Positions 45,242 to 52,682 of a stretch of 64,000 bases of DNA are shown here, one piece after another. Below the pieces are notes generated by a model. The model saw nothing but the letters and a program-made list of their open reading frames with translations. It made no database searches and was not told where the DNA came from. The number at the start of each line of letters is the position of its first letter. Within the stretch, counting starts at the first letter, position 1. Made by a program: the position numbers and the translations under genes. This DNA comes from Thermoproteota archaeon (lineage in GTDB: Archaea > Korarchaeota > JAOZGF01 > JAOZFZ01), in contig JAOZFT010000004.1 in the NCBI GenBank assembly GCA_027492035.1, positions 535,249 to 599,248 on the forward strand. Reading direction: 5' to 3'.

Positions 45242-45278
45242 TTCGAAAAACTAAATAATTCTATTCGAAAAAACGAAT
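45242..45278. promoter_or_regulatory. Repeats upstream of the abiE operon, candidate AbiEi operator
   Basis: On the plus strand TTCGAAAAA occurs at 45242-45250 and 45265-45273 (period 23). The second copy is part of an inverted repeat ATTCG-AAAAAA-CGAAT at 45263-45278. The block sits 12-48 bases upstream of the antitoxin start, where known AbiEi proteins bind to repress their operons. Confidence 0.45.
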
Positions 45279-45426
45279 AAAAACTTACCTTTTTCAAAAA
45301 CAATTTTACTCTTCAACCTTTTAAAACTGTGTAGGAAAAATATATAGAAGAAAAGGAAGAAGTGACAGGAATTTAAGTAATGGATTTAACACTTTGTTTC
45401 GCGGATTCCCTGAATTACAATAGTTT

Positions 45427-45990
45427 TTAACCTACTGCTTTCTTCTCTAAAATTTCTAATCCTTCTTTGAATCCACTTGCAACTATTAAGTTTCCTTCCT
45501 CTATCTTTTCTTTACCGGAAGGGTTGTATATCCATCTTTTACCCTTCTTAACAGCTATAATATGAACCCCTATCCTATCTTCTAGTTTCAATTCATTTAT
45601 TGTTTTACCTACTAAAGTACTTCTTTTATTGATAGGGGTCAATGTAATAGAGTCTTCAGCTTCTTCAACAGCCATTTTAATTACTGGATGTGAAGCTATT
45701 CCTTTATCCACTACTTCAGCTATAGATGCTGCAGCATCTGACAATTTTTCAGCTAAAAAACCAAGTCTAAGTAAACCTACAATTTCTTTCTCTTCCCCCC
45801 TTTTGTTTTTCATTGAAATTACTTGTTGTTCAAATCTTGTCCTTAATTCGTCCATGTCTTCTTCAAGAATTAAAACTTCTTCAGCTATGTCTTTATTTCC
45901 GTAAATTAAGGCTGTGTAAGCTAAATCCATCATAACTCTTGAGGTGTCAATTAATTTAACAAGTAACTTTTTCACTTCTCCATTACTCAT
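45427..45990 (-). CDS. PhoU-TrkA_C protein, regulator of the MgtE-like transporter
   Basis: This 187-residue cytoplasmic protein has a PhoU-like helical domain (about 1-110: LAYTALIYGNKDIAEEVLILEEDMDEL) and a TrkA_C (RCK_C) ligand-binding domain (about 118-183: STLVGKTINELKLEDRIGVHIIAVKKG, then EGNLIVASG). PhoU-TrkA_C pairs commonly sit beside archaeal half-size MgtE transporters. Here it is fourth in the operon, its ATG overlapping the stop of its paralogue. It likely senses a nucleotide or ion and gates the two channel halves. The two paralogues may form a heterodimer. Confidence 0.88.
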   Translation of the reverse strand: MSNGEVKKLLVKLIDTSRVMMDLAYTALIYGNKDIAEEVLILEEDMDELRTRFEQQVISMKNKRGEEKEIVGLLRLGFLAEKLSDAAASIAEVVDKGIASHPVIKMAVEEAEDSITLTPINKRSTLVGKTINELKLEDRIGVHIIAVKKGKRWIYNPSGKEKIEEGNLIVASGFKEGLEILEKKAVG

Positions 45991-46625
45991 TTTGTTGCAG
46001 GCACCTCTTGAATGACGCCCGTAGCTAGTTTCGAAAAAGTTTCAATTCCCCCTTTTGAACCCTTAAAAACAATTAAATCTCCAGTGTAAAGGGTTTCATC
46101 ATTTGAAGGGTCAAATATCCATTTATGTTTCCTTCTTATAGCTATTATGTCAACCCCAATTTTTATGTCCAGTTTAAGTTCCCCTATTTTCTTGCCTGAA
46201 AGCACAGAGTTACTGGAAACCTTTACTCCAGAATATTTCTCCTTTACTTCATTTAGTGCCTCTCTAGCTAAAGGATGCCCACCCATGTTTTCCCATACAA
46301 TATGGGCGAAATCAGGTGCTACACTTGCTATTTCATCCACTGCTGAACCAACTTTTATTACGCCCACTATTCTTTCAGCGTCTTCAGCATCCCTTGCAGC
46401 CAAAGTGGCTTGCATCCATAACTGGTAAACTAAATCATCAATTTCATCCCTGATTTCAATAAGTTCATCAGCTAAATCTTTGTCGTTAAAGAGAACAGCT
46501 GTGAAACCAAGGTCAACGAGGTATTCACTTAAGTCCTTCATTCTTCTTAAGGAGTCAAGGATTGAAATAGGTTTATAATAAATTTTTTCCTCTTCTTGCG
46601 TCAAAGGGTGAAATCCCCTCCACAA
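45987..46625 (-). CDS. PhoU-TrkA_C protein, second copy
   Basis: This 212-residue paralogue of the next gene has the same order: PhoU-like helices (about 25-120: LSEYLVDLGFTAVLFNDKDLADELIEI) and TrkA_C (about 137-205: NSVLSGKKIGELKLDIKIGVDIIAIRR, then YTGDLIVFKGS). The first 20 residues are an extension not present in the other copy. The start is a TTG at 46625; a later start is possible. Two distinct regulators for two distinct channel halves suggests a matched heteromeric complex. Confidence 0.87.
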   Translation of the reverse strand: MWRGFHPLTQEEEKIYYKPISILDSLRRMKDLSEYLVDLGFTAVLFNDKDLADELIEIRDEIDDLVYQLWMQATLAARDAEDAERIVGVIKVGSAVDEIASVAPDFAHIVWENMGGHPLAREALNEVKEKYSGVKVSSNSVLSGKKIGELKLDIKIGVDIIAIRRKHKWIFDPSNDETLYTGDLIVFKGSKGGIETFSKLATGVIQEVPATK

Positions 46626-46711
46626 TAAATTATTTTCTTCCTTTCTCCTCTTTTAAAATTTTTCGTTCACTCTTCTCAATGAAACATTTCAGAAACCTTC
46701 CCTTTAAAAAC

Positions 46712-47275
46712 TCAATAAGCCAAAGTTAAGGAAAGAGAATACAGAAGTATAGATGTACTTATTAAGTCCCCAACGGTGGTTGTAACTGGGGGAGTGAAGT
46801 TGTCAGGGTCAATTCCCCTACTGAAAACCAAGTAAGAAATAACTAAACCAACAGCAATCATTAAAAAAGTGGATAGAACCCCTGAAAACAATATTGAAAA
46901 AAAAAGTCTTAAGAAGTTGAAAGAAGTTGAAGCAAAAAAGGTGAAAGCTACAGTTACTCCAGAAATAAAACTGAAACCTATAAATGAAACACTTAAAACA
47001 GCGAAAATATTTGTAACCCATAAAGTTAAGGGCCTAAAGTTCATGCTTAATTGTCCAGTATGTAACAAACTTGTAATTTTGCTACAAAAAACATCAGCTA
47101 AATCCCCGGCCATGTTCATGAAAGCAGGCAAAACAATAAACAAACTGGGAACCCTCAAAAAAATATCTCTCCCAACAACCTCCAAACGGCTCCCAGTTAA
47201 TAAACTGAAAACTAAAACTGATAATAAAACGGGTAAACTCTCCCTAACAATCCTTCCTTTACTGTAAATAGGCAT
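46712..47275 (-). CDS. Half-size MgtE-type divalent cation channel subunit
   Basis: This 187-residue membrane protein has five hydrophobic segments and corresponds to the membrane domain of MgtE/SLC41 without the cytoplasmic N and CBS domains. The family signature is near the C-terminus: SRGIDPDNFTPPVTTTVGDLISTS, with the Asp of the pore in GDL. The first helices carry LPAFMNMAGDLADVFCSKI, matching the P...N..G.. motif. It probably moves Mg2+ or another divalent cation. It is second in the operon after its paralogue and before two PhoU-TrkA_C genes. Confidence 0.88.
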   Translation of the reverse strand: MPIYSKGRIVRESLPVLLSVLVFSLLTGSRLEVVGRDIFLRVPSLFIVLPAFMNMAGDLADVFCSKITSLLHTGQLSMNFRPLTLWVTNIFAVLSVSFIGFSFISGVTVAFTFFASTSFNFLRLFFSILFSGVLSTFLMIAVGLVISYLVFSRGIDPDNFTPPVTTTVGDLISTSILLYSLSLTLAY

Positions 47276-47297
47276 TTTCTAACTCCTCCCACATCCA

Positions 47298-47873
47298 CTA
47301 AACCAAAAAATTAATGGTTAAACTCGAAACCAAAATTAAGTAAAAAACAGTTAACAAATCCCCAATTGTTGCAACAATCGGTATAGTGACATTATCAGGG
47401 TCAAACCCCTTGTAAGAGAAGTAAAGAGAAATAGTAACTGTCAAAAAAATCTGTGTTAAACAGGAAAGAATGGTAGTGGCTAAAGAAATAATTAAAAGCC
47501 AAAAAAGTCCAATGTTTACGATGCGGAAGAAAAACATAAACCCGTAACAAAGGAAAACATAAACAGAATTAACCATTAGACTTAAAAAAAAAGTAGCGTA
47601 AATATTTTCCCTCAATTCCTCATTTACTTTATCTTCCCAGCTAATAAGCCCCAGATGAATAGCTGAACCTAATCTTTGAGCAAGACTGGTGGAAATATTT
47701 CCTCTGCTCTCCATTAAACCTGGAAGCAGGAACAAAATCCCAGGCAAAAAAGAAAGGGTTCTGTTCATACTCACAAGAATGTTCCCAGCTGCAAGCTCAG
47801 CTAAAGCAGTAAAAATTATGAAGGGGGTAGCCTCAAAAACTGTTCTCTTAAAACTCCCCAAGTAACCCTTCAT
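47298..47873 (-). CDS. Half-size MgtE-type divalent cation channel subunit, second copy
   Basis: This 191-residue paralogue of the next gene also has five helices. It contains LFLLPGLMESRGNISTSLAQRLGSA, the first MgtE membrane motif, and YKGFDPDNVTIPIVATIGDLLTV, the pore motif. Sequence identity with the other half is low outside these motifs, so they probably pair as a heterodimer. This is the first gene of the four-gene operon; its upstream region is shared with a divergent Lrp-type regulator, which could control it. Confidence 0.88.
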   Translation of the reverse strand: MKGYLGSFKRTVFEATPFIIFTALAELAAGNILVSMNRTLSFLPGILFLLPGLMESRGNISTSLAQRLGSAIHLGLISWEDKVNEELRENIYATFFLSLMVNSVYVFLCYGFMFFFRIVNIGLFWLLIISLATTILSCLTQIFLTVTISLYFSYKGFDPDNVTIPIVATIGDLLTVFYLILVSSLTINFLV

Positions 47874-48043
47874 CCCCGTTCACCTTCCACTGAACCTAAA
47901 AATTAAAAAAAGTAATGAGGTATTATTTTAAAAATTTTTCAATGTCCACGTAAAAAGGAACCTTTTTGAATAAAGCTTTTTACCTTTCTCTTTAAGAGAT
48001 CCTCAACAACCCCTCCTTTCAAGAAAAAAGGGTTGATGTAGGT

Positions 48044-48529
48044 TTGGATGAATTAGATAAAAAAATACTGCATGAAATGAATAAAAATGCCAGGGTGCCC
48101 GTAGCTGCGCTAGCTAAAAAACTGAAAAAACCAAGAACAACCATTGCCAACCGAATCCTAAGCCTAGAAAAACAAAAAATAATAAAGGGGTACAAACTAA
48201 ACCTAGATTTCAACAAATTAGGCTACAACTTCACAGCATACATTCTAATGAGAGTTAAAAGAAGAAAACCTGAAGAAGGAATCTCAAACCAAGTTATTTT
48301 GGCAAGAAAAATACTGAAAGACACTTCCCAAAACAATCAACTCCCCCTGATTGAAGACGCAAAAATCATCACAGGACCATACGACATATTACTAAAAATA
48401 AGGGTTAGGAAATGGGAGGATTTAACAAACTTCCTAATAGTATATCTACCAAAACATGGAGAAATAGAGCACACAGAAACCATGATGGTGCTTTTCGACG
48501 TGGCAGATAGGAACCAAATAAAAATTTAG
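48044..48529 (+). CDS. Lrp/AsnC-family transcriptional regulator
   Basis: This 161-residue protein has an N-terminal helix-turn-helix (about 1-50: MDELDKKILHEMNKNARVPV, then ALAKKLKKPRTTIANRI) and a C-terminal RAM-like effector domain (about 65-155: YNFTAYILMRV, TGPYDILLKIRV, EHTETMMVLF). A stretch around 80-105 (KILKDTSQNNQLPLIED) is an insertion compared with short Lrp proteins. The start is a TTG. It is divergent from the MgtE operon by 170 bases and 55 bases upstream of the prepilin peptidase gene, so it could regulate either. Confidence 0.88.
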   Translation: MDELDKKILHEMNKNARVPVAALAKKLKKPRTTIANRILSLEKQKIIKGYKLNLDFNKLGYNFTAYILMRVKRRKPEEGISNQVILARKILKDTSQNNQLPLIEDAKIITGPYDILLKIRVRKWEDLTNFLIVYLPKHGEIEHTETMMVLFDVADRNQIKI

Positions 48530-48584
48530 AAGGAATCCCTTTCCCAAAACTTAAAAAATCTGAAAAAAAAGGGGAAGAAAAGCA

Positions 48585-49415
48585 ATGTGGCAAATAATTG
48601 AATGGTTATCTTCAGCGAGAATATCCGTTACACTTCTCCTACTTCTCACCGCCTCACTTCAAGACGTAAAAGAAAGAGAAGTTTCAGATAAAATCTGGGT
48701 CTCTGGAATACTTGCAGGCTTAATCATTGATGTAATAGATTTTATTTCCTTCCCAGACATAACTCTTTTAACAACAATTACCCTTTCATTCTCCGCAATG
48801 TTCCTACTCTCCCTTTTAACTTTTTATTTAGGCTTCTTCGGCGGAGCAGATTCAAAAGCACTAATAACCATTGCTTTATTGAACCCATACCACCCAATTC
48901 CGTCGCTGCAAAACAAAACATTACCAATTTTCACTTTATCAGTTTTCTTAAACAGTTTACTTGTTTCAATGACAGTCCCCCTTGCACTTTTCCTCAAAAA
49001 CTTCACAGAAATAGTTAAAGGGAAAAAATTATTTGAAAATTTAGAAAAAACAAAACTATACACGTTAAAAAAAACCCTTCTAATGTTTACAGGCTACAAA
49101 ACGAAAATCACAGAATTAAACAGCAAAAAATTCGTCTTTCCACTTGAAGAAATCAAAATAAAAAGCTCCATAAACCAAGAAGGAATAGAGAAAAAAGAGG
49201 TGGAAAGAAAAATTAAATTTCTCCCGGAAATGAACAAAGAAAACCAAGAAGAAAACTATTTAAACCTTAAAAAAATGGTTAAAGAAGGGGAGATAAAAAA
49301 TCAAATATGGGTTTCTCCAGGTTTACCCTTCATCCTCTTCCTATTGACAGGTTACATACTAACTCTAGTCTTAGGTGACATACTAACAAAAACAATATTG
49401 TCACTAAACACTTAA
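48585..49415 (+). CDS. Archaeal prepilin peptidase (A24, PibD/FlaK-like)
   Basis: This membrane aspartic protease removes the short basic leader of class III signal peptides from pilins and archaellins. The 276-residue protein has helices around 10-28, 36-56, 62-85, 90-140 and a last one at 250-272. The catalytic Asp27 is in SLQDVKEREV and Asp89 in FFGGADSKALI (the GxGD-like motif, here GGAD). A long charged cytoplasmic loop (about 140-245) is inserted before the last helix. It is 12-20 kb from the large pilus operon but next to two pilin genes, and probably serves all of them. Confidence 0.88.
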   Translation: MWQIIEWLSSARISVTLLLLLTASLQDVKEREVSDKIWVSGILAGLIIDVIDFISFPDITLLTTITLSFSAMFLLSLLTFYLGFFGGADSKALITIALLNPYHPIPSLQNKTLPIFTLSVFLNSLLVSMTVPLALFLKNFTEIVKGKKLFENLEKTKLYTLKKTLLMFTGYKTKITELNSKKFVFPLEEIKIKSSINQEGIEKKEVERKIKFLPEMNKENQEENYLNLKKMVKEGEIKNQIWVSPGLPFILFLLTGYILTLVLGDILTKTILSLNT

Positions 49416-49510
49416 CATTTCCACTTAGCATTCCTCACCTAAGCTGCGTAGACACAAAAAAATATTTAGAACATTAAATAAAAACATAACCTTAACTTCC
49501 AAAATAAAAA

Positions 49511-49537
49511 GATAAATTTAAAAACTTTAAATTTATC
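49511..49537. repeat. Perfect 12-base inverted repeat with 3-base loop
   Basis: The left arm GATAAATTTAAA (49511-49522) and right arm TTTAAATTTATC (49526-49537) are exact complements around AAC. It lies 82 bases before the pilin start and 96 bases after the prepilin peptidase stop. It could be an operator or an RNA hairpin between the genes. Confidence 0.5.
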
Positions 49538-49618
49538 ATCCAAAACATTTTTTTCAAAAAAAGGTTCTCAACTAAAATCCCCCTTCTCATAAAAAGGAGG
49601 AAAACGGAGGACGGTTCT

Positions 49619-50101
49619 TTGCTGCATCTCTTCAACTACAAAAAAAAATTTAGAAAAGAGAAGGCAACCTCAACCCCGGTTACAACAATCATTCTAGTGG
49701 TGATAGGGATAAGTTTAGCTTTAACGTTGGCGTTAATAGCCTCAAACATTTTCACTACAAACTCGCAAATAGAGAAAGTTCAGGTAACAAATTTAGGATG
49801 TTACGAAAACCAAAAAAACCTAACAATAAAGTTTGAAATCTCCAATAAAGGAAGCGCAGCAGCCACAATAACCTCCATACTAGTAAATGGAAAACCAGCT
49901 GAAAACTTCTTCGACTACTTCAACAAAACAACCCAGAAAAAATTCAAAAAAATACACTTAAACCCAGGAGAAACAAAAAAATATACTCTAATAGATAGCT
50001 TCCTCAACTCAACTGAAAGAAAAATAAAAAGAGGAGTAACTTATCAAATAATTTTTCAAACAGCTAAAGGAAACAGTTACATTGAACAAGTAACTACTTA
50101 A
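49619..50101 (+). CDS. Type IV pilin-like protein
   Basis: This 160-residue protein has a strongly basic leader (NYKKKFRKEKA) followed by TSTPVTTIILVVIGISLALT, a pilin-type hydrophobic helix. The extracellular beta domain resembles the second pilin at 50.9 kb: ATITSILVNGKPAENFF, then GVTYQIIFQTAKGNSYIEQ. The shared outline (SxxVNGxPA, then GVTYxIxxxTAxGxxY) makes them paralogues. The start is a TTG with GGAGG eight bases upstream. It lacks the usual KGISPV site, having KATSTPV instead, so processing needs checking. Probably a pilus or archaellum-like filament subunit. Confidence 0.85.
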   Translation: MLHLFNYKKKFRKEKATSTPVTTIILVVIGISLALTLALIASNIFTTNSQIEKVQVTNLGCYENQKNLTIKFEISNKGSAAATITSILVNGKPAENFFDYFNKTTQKKFKKIHLNPGETKKYTLIDSFLNSTERKIKRGVTYQIIFQTAKGNSYIEQVTT

Positions 50102-50136
50102 TTGCAGAAACAAGTCCTGCCGAGAAAGATAAAAAA

Positions 50137-50721
50137 CTAAAGCAAATGGATATCTCTCTTAATCTTCAAGGAGTAAATTATTAAAGCAGCCCCGCATGCA
50201 ATAAAAACCTCCAAGAAACCAGCTTTAAGAAGTTCAAAAACGCTACGGGTCAAATCAAACCAATAAATCAAAGAAAGAATCACAGTTAAAGAAAAAATAA
50301 AAGTACCCACAAAAAGTAAAACATTTGAAAACCTATCCCTCTTCCTTCTATACTCAGGATCCGCCTTAAACAAATTACAAGCCTTAACCTTAACCCTTTC
50401 AGGCACCTTAACATTTTCAATTTCCTTAACGGCTTCAGAAACAAAAGAAACAGCTTTAAAAGCCTCCTCCCTAGAAGGAAAAAAATCTTTATGAAGACAG
50501 GAATTCCTCAATTTACGAAGTCCATGCAACTGCCTCCAATGAGGAATCCTAACACCATGGTCCTTTGCAAAATAAAGAATATCAACTAAACCAGCCCTGT
50601 GAAAATCAGGGATGCCGAACACAACCCTAAGCCTTAACTCCAAAGCCTTAACAGCATAAATAATTGCAGCTTCATAAAAACCAGAATCCAAAGCCTTCCA
50701 AGCCTTAATTAATAAATCCAA
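50137..50721 (-). CDS. Membrane-anchored HEPN-like (DUF4145-like) protein
   Basis: The N-terminal half (about 1-110) of this 194-residue protein is an all-helical HEPN-like domain. The helix KALDSGFYEAAIIYAVKALELRL is typical, and Arg72-x4-His77 in LRNSCLHKD fits the Rx4-6H catalytic motif of HEPN ribonucleases. After a charged linker come two membrane helices (about 133-155 and 168-187). HEPN nucleases serve in toxin-antitoxin and anti-phage systems, but others are non-catalytic. No partner (MNT-type) gene is adjacent; it sits opposite in direction between two pilin genes. The start is a TTG with AAGGTGA upstream. Confidence 0.7.
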   Translation of the reverse strand: MDLLIKAWKALDSGFYEAAIIYAVKALELRLRVVFGIPDFHRAGLVDILYFAKDHGVRIPHWRQLHGLRKLRNSCLHKDFFPSREEAFKAVSFVSEAVKEIENVKVPERVKVKACNLFKADPEYRRKRDRFSNVLLFVGTFIFSLTVILSLIYWFDLTRSVFELLKAGFLEVFIACGAALIIYSLKIKRDIHLL

Positions 50722-50899
50722 AACCCAAACTCACCTTCCCCTAAAAAGAAAAACTTAAATAGTGAATAAAAAAGGGGTACTTCATCCATAAAAAAAATCT
50801 TTTGAAAAATTTTTGAAAAAGAAAAATTTAAAAAAAGTAAGTACCATAGATAAGTATTTTTGGTGAATATTTAAAAGTTTTTAAGAAAAGGTGAAAAAA

Positions 50900-51325
50900 T
50901 TGGTTAAGAAACTTTTAAAAAATAAGAAAGGGATATCACCAGTAATAGCGACAGTCATAATCGTGGCAGTAGCAATAGCTATAGCCATAGCAGTGGCGTT
51001 ATGGGCAACAGGACTAGTAGGAACTTTCACAAGGTACGAAAAACTAGAAGTATCTGCAGCATGGGCGAACAGTACTGGAGTTTATCTGATTGCGAATAAC
51101 ACAGGCTCCTCCACGGTAACTGTTAGTAGTGTCTTTGTAAATGGGGAACCTGCTAGTGCGTTTGGTGCTACTGTTTCTAGTCCTAGTTTACCATGCACTA
51201 TTAGCCCTGGCAATGGACAATTATTTAAGATAACTTCCAGCAACTTTAAGTCAGGCGTAACATACGAAATTACACTTCACACTGCTTCTGGTAAAGATTA
51301 TCCTAAATCGGTAACTGTGCCTTGA
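50900..51325 (+). CDS. Archaeal type IV pilin, probable major subunit
   Basis: This 141-residue protein has the canonical leader and processing site: KKLLKNKKG then ISPVIATVIIVAVAIAIAIA, with one Ala/Ile/Val-rich helix. The beta-rich head, rich in Ser, Thr and Ala, has a sequon NST and a closing KSVTVP. Such short, Ala- and Gly-rich proteins are the abundant structural pilins or archaellin-like subunits of archaea. The TTG at 50900 follows AAAGGTG by six bases; an in-frame GTG at 50891 is inside the site. It stands alone with a U-rich stretch after its stop. The upstream 12-mer AAAAGTAAGTAC also occurs before the pilus ATPase gene. Confidence 0.9.
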   Translation: MVKKLLKNKKGISPVIATVIIVAVAIAIAIAVALWATGLVGTFTRYEKLEVSAAWANSTGVYLIANNTGSSTVTVSSVFVNGEPASAFGATVSSPSLPCTISPGNGQLFKITSSNFKSGVTYEITLHTASGKDYPKSVTVP

Positions 51326-51340
51326 AACTTTGCACATTAC

Positions 51341-51357
51341 CCCCCCTTTTTCTTTTT
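51341..51357 (+). terminator. Candidate U-rich terminator of the pilin gene
   Basis: Six C followed by TTTTTCTTTTT starting 15 bases after the pilin stop. Archaeal termination usually occurs at U-runs without a hairpin. Confidence 0.4.
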
Positions 51358-51877
51358 AAGAAAGCTGAATTTTTGCTATAGAAATCCTAAACAGTTATTC
51401 TCTTCCTATATTTTATTTAAACTTACGCTTAAGGTTCCTATTTTGCAGATTCCCTAAAATTTTTCTTTTAGAATTTGGGGGCTAAATAGTAACTTTTATG
51501 GAATAAAATTTTGCAAAACAAAAGATGTAACGATATACGATATCACAGCAATTGCTGGAACCAAAAACTAGGCTAGTGTTCAGGAATTTATTCAACTAAT
51601 AACGGAGCTGGTATGTAAAACCGAAATTCTGTTGAAATGAAAGAGAAAAATATAGAAATAAGGAAAAAAGAAGGCTAAAAAATGTAACAAAGAAGAAAAG
51701 ACCATAAAAAGGGATCATAATTTTTCTTGAAGGCATAGGAAAAATTAAAAAGTAAAGACTTATCTTCCTATAAGAGACTCCTCTTCTCATTTAATTTATG
51801 TCTTATATGCCTGTTAAGAACTTTGTTAATAAGTTGTTTAAAGAAATTGTTTGAAGAATGTTTTGGGGGTTTGGGAA
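51358..51877. other. Gene-poor stretch between pilin and etfB
   Basis: No protein-coding frame is convincing. A 64-codon hydrophobic frame on the minus strand (51596-51790) is low in complexity. A 12-base palindrome CAGCAATTGCTG at 51546-51557 is noted; no function is assigned. Confidence 0.5.
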
Positions 51878-52675
51878 ATGGATGTTGTTGTTTGTGTGAA
51901 ATCTGTCCCTTTAAGTGAACAAGAAATCGTTATTAATGAGGAAGAAACCGGTGTTGTTAAGGAGAATTTTAAGTATGAAATGAATGAATGGGACTCCTAT
52001 GCTTTAGAGGAAGCTGTTCAGTTGAAAGAGAAACTTGGCGGAAAAGTTACAGTAGTGACTGCTGGAGCTCCTAACTGGAACTTAGACTTTGTTTTGCGGG
52101 AGTGCTATGCCAAAGGTGCAGATGAAGCAGTTAAAGTTGTTGATGAAGCTTTTGAGCAACTTGACCCCCTCACCACTGCCAAAGTTTTGGCTGAAGTAAT
52201 TAAGAAATTAAATTATGACTTGGTTTTGACAGGGGTTCAGGCTTCTGATGACAACTACACTCAAACAGGGGTTACTTTAGCCAAATTGCTTGGTTTACCT
52301 CATGTTTCAGTTGTAACCAAGGTTGGGGTTTCGCAGGATCAAAAATTTTTAACTGTGAATCAGGAATTGGAAGGGGGATATGAACAAATTATCCAAGTTT
52401 CTTTACCTGCTTTGTTAACTATACAGACAGGAATAAATCAACCAAGGTATGCTTCTTTAATGAAGATAAGGGCAGCTATGAAGAAGGAAATTAAAACCTT
52501 AAAACTTGAAGATTTAGGGTTTACCAGAGACAAATTACTTGGAATGGTTCCTGTTAAAGTTGAAAGAGTTTTTACACCTAAAGTTGAGAAAGCTGTAAAA
52601 TTCTTGAAAGGTTCTCCTGAAGAAATTGCTCAACAAATAGTTGAAATACTGAAGGATAAAGGATTGATTGGGTGA
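51878..52675 (+). CDS. etfB: Electron transfer flavoprotein beta subunit
   Basis: ETF beta binds AMP (or a second flavin) and shuttles electrons from acyl-CoA dehydrogenases. The 265-residue protein starts MDVVVCVKSVP, then the ETF fold with YEMNEWDSYALEEAVQLKEK, ADEAVKVVD and the beta signature LVLTGVQASDDNYTQTGVTLAKLLGLPHV, then ELEGGYEQ and SLPALLTIQTGINQPRY. It is the non-bifurcating or bifurcating type; I could not tell. The ATG at 51878 follows GGGGGT. The gene ends 7 bases before the preferred etfA start. Confidence 0.94.
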   Translation: MDVVVCVKSVPLSEQEIVINEEETGVVKENFKYEMNEWDSYALEEAVQLKEKLGGKVTVVTAGAPNWNLDFVLRECYAKGADEAVKVVDEAFEQLDPLTTAKVLAEVIKKLNYDLVLTGVQASDDNYTQTGVTLAKLLGLPHVSVVTKVGVSQDQKFLTVNQELEGGYEQIIQVSLPALLTIQTGINQPRYASLMKIRAAMKKEIKTLKLEDLGFTRDKLLGMVPVKVERVFTPKVEKAVKFLKGSPEEIAQQIVEILKDKGLIG

Positions 52676-52682
52676 GGCTGAG

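Noticed and set aside
46869..47267. 132-codon plus-strand frame opposite the half-MgtE gene
   Set aside because: Lys/Thr-rich shadow of membrane helices on the other strand.
49619..51325. The pilins as archaellins with a motility operon
   Set aside because: No flaF, flaG, flaH or flaJ genes are adjacent, so an archaellum locus is not supported; the genes are called type IV pilins.
51546..51557. Palindrome CAGCAATTGCTG
   Set aside because: Only 12 bases, far from any start codon; no regulatory meaning supported.
51596..51790. 64-codon minus-strand hydrophobic frame after the pilin gene
   Set aside because: Phe/Leu-rich because of A-rich DNA on the other strand; no convincing start site or family.
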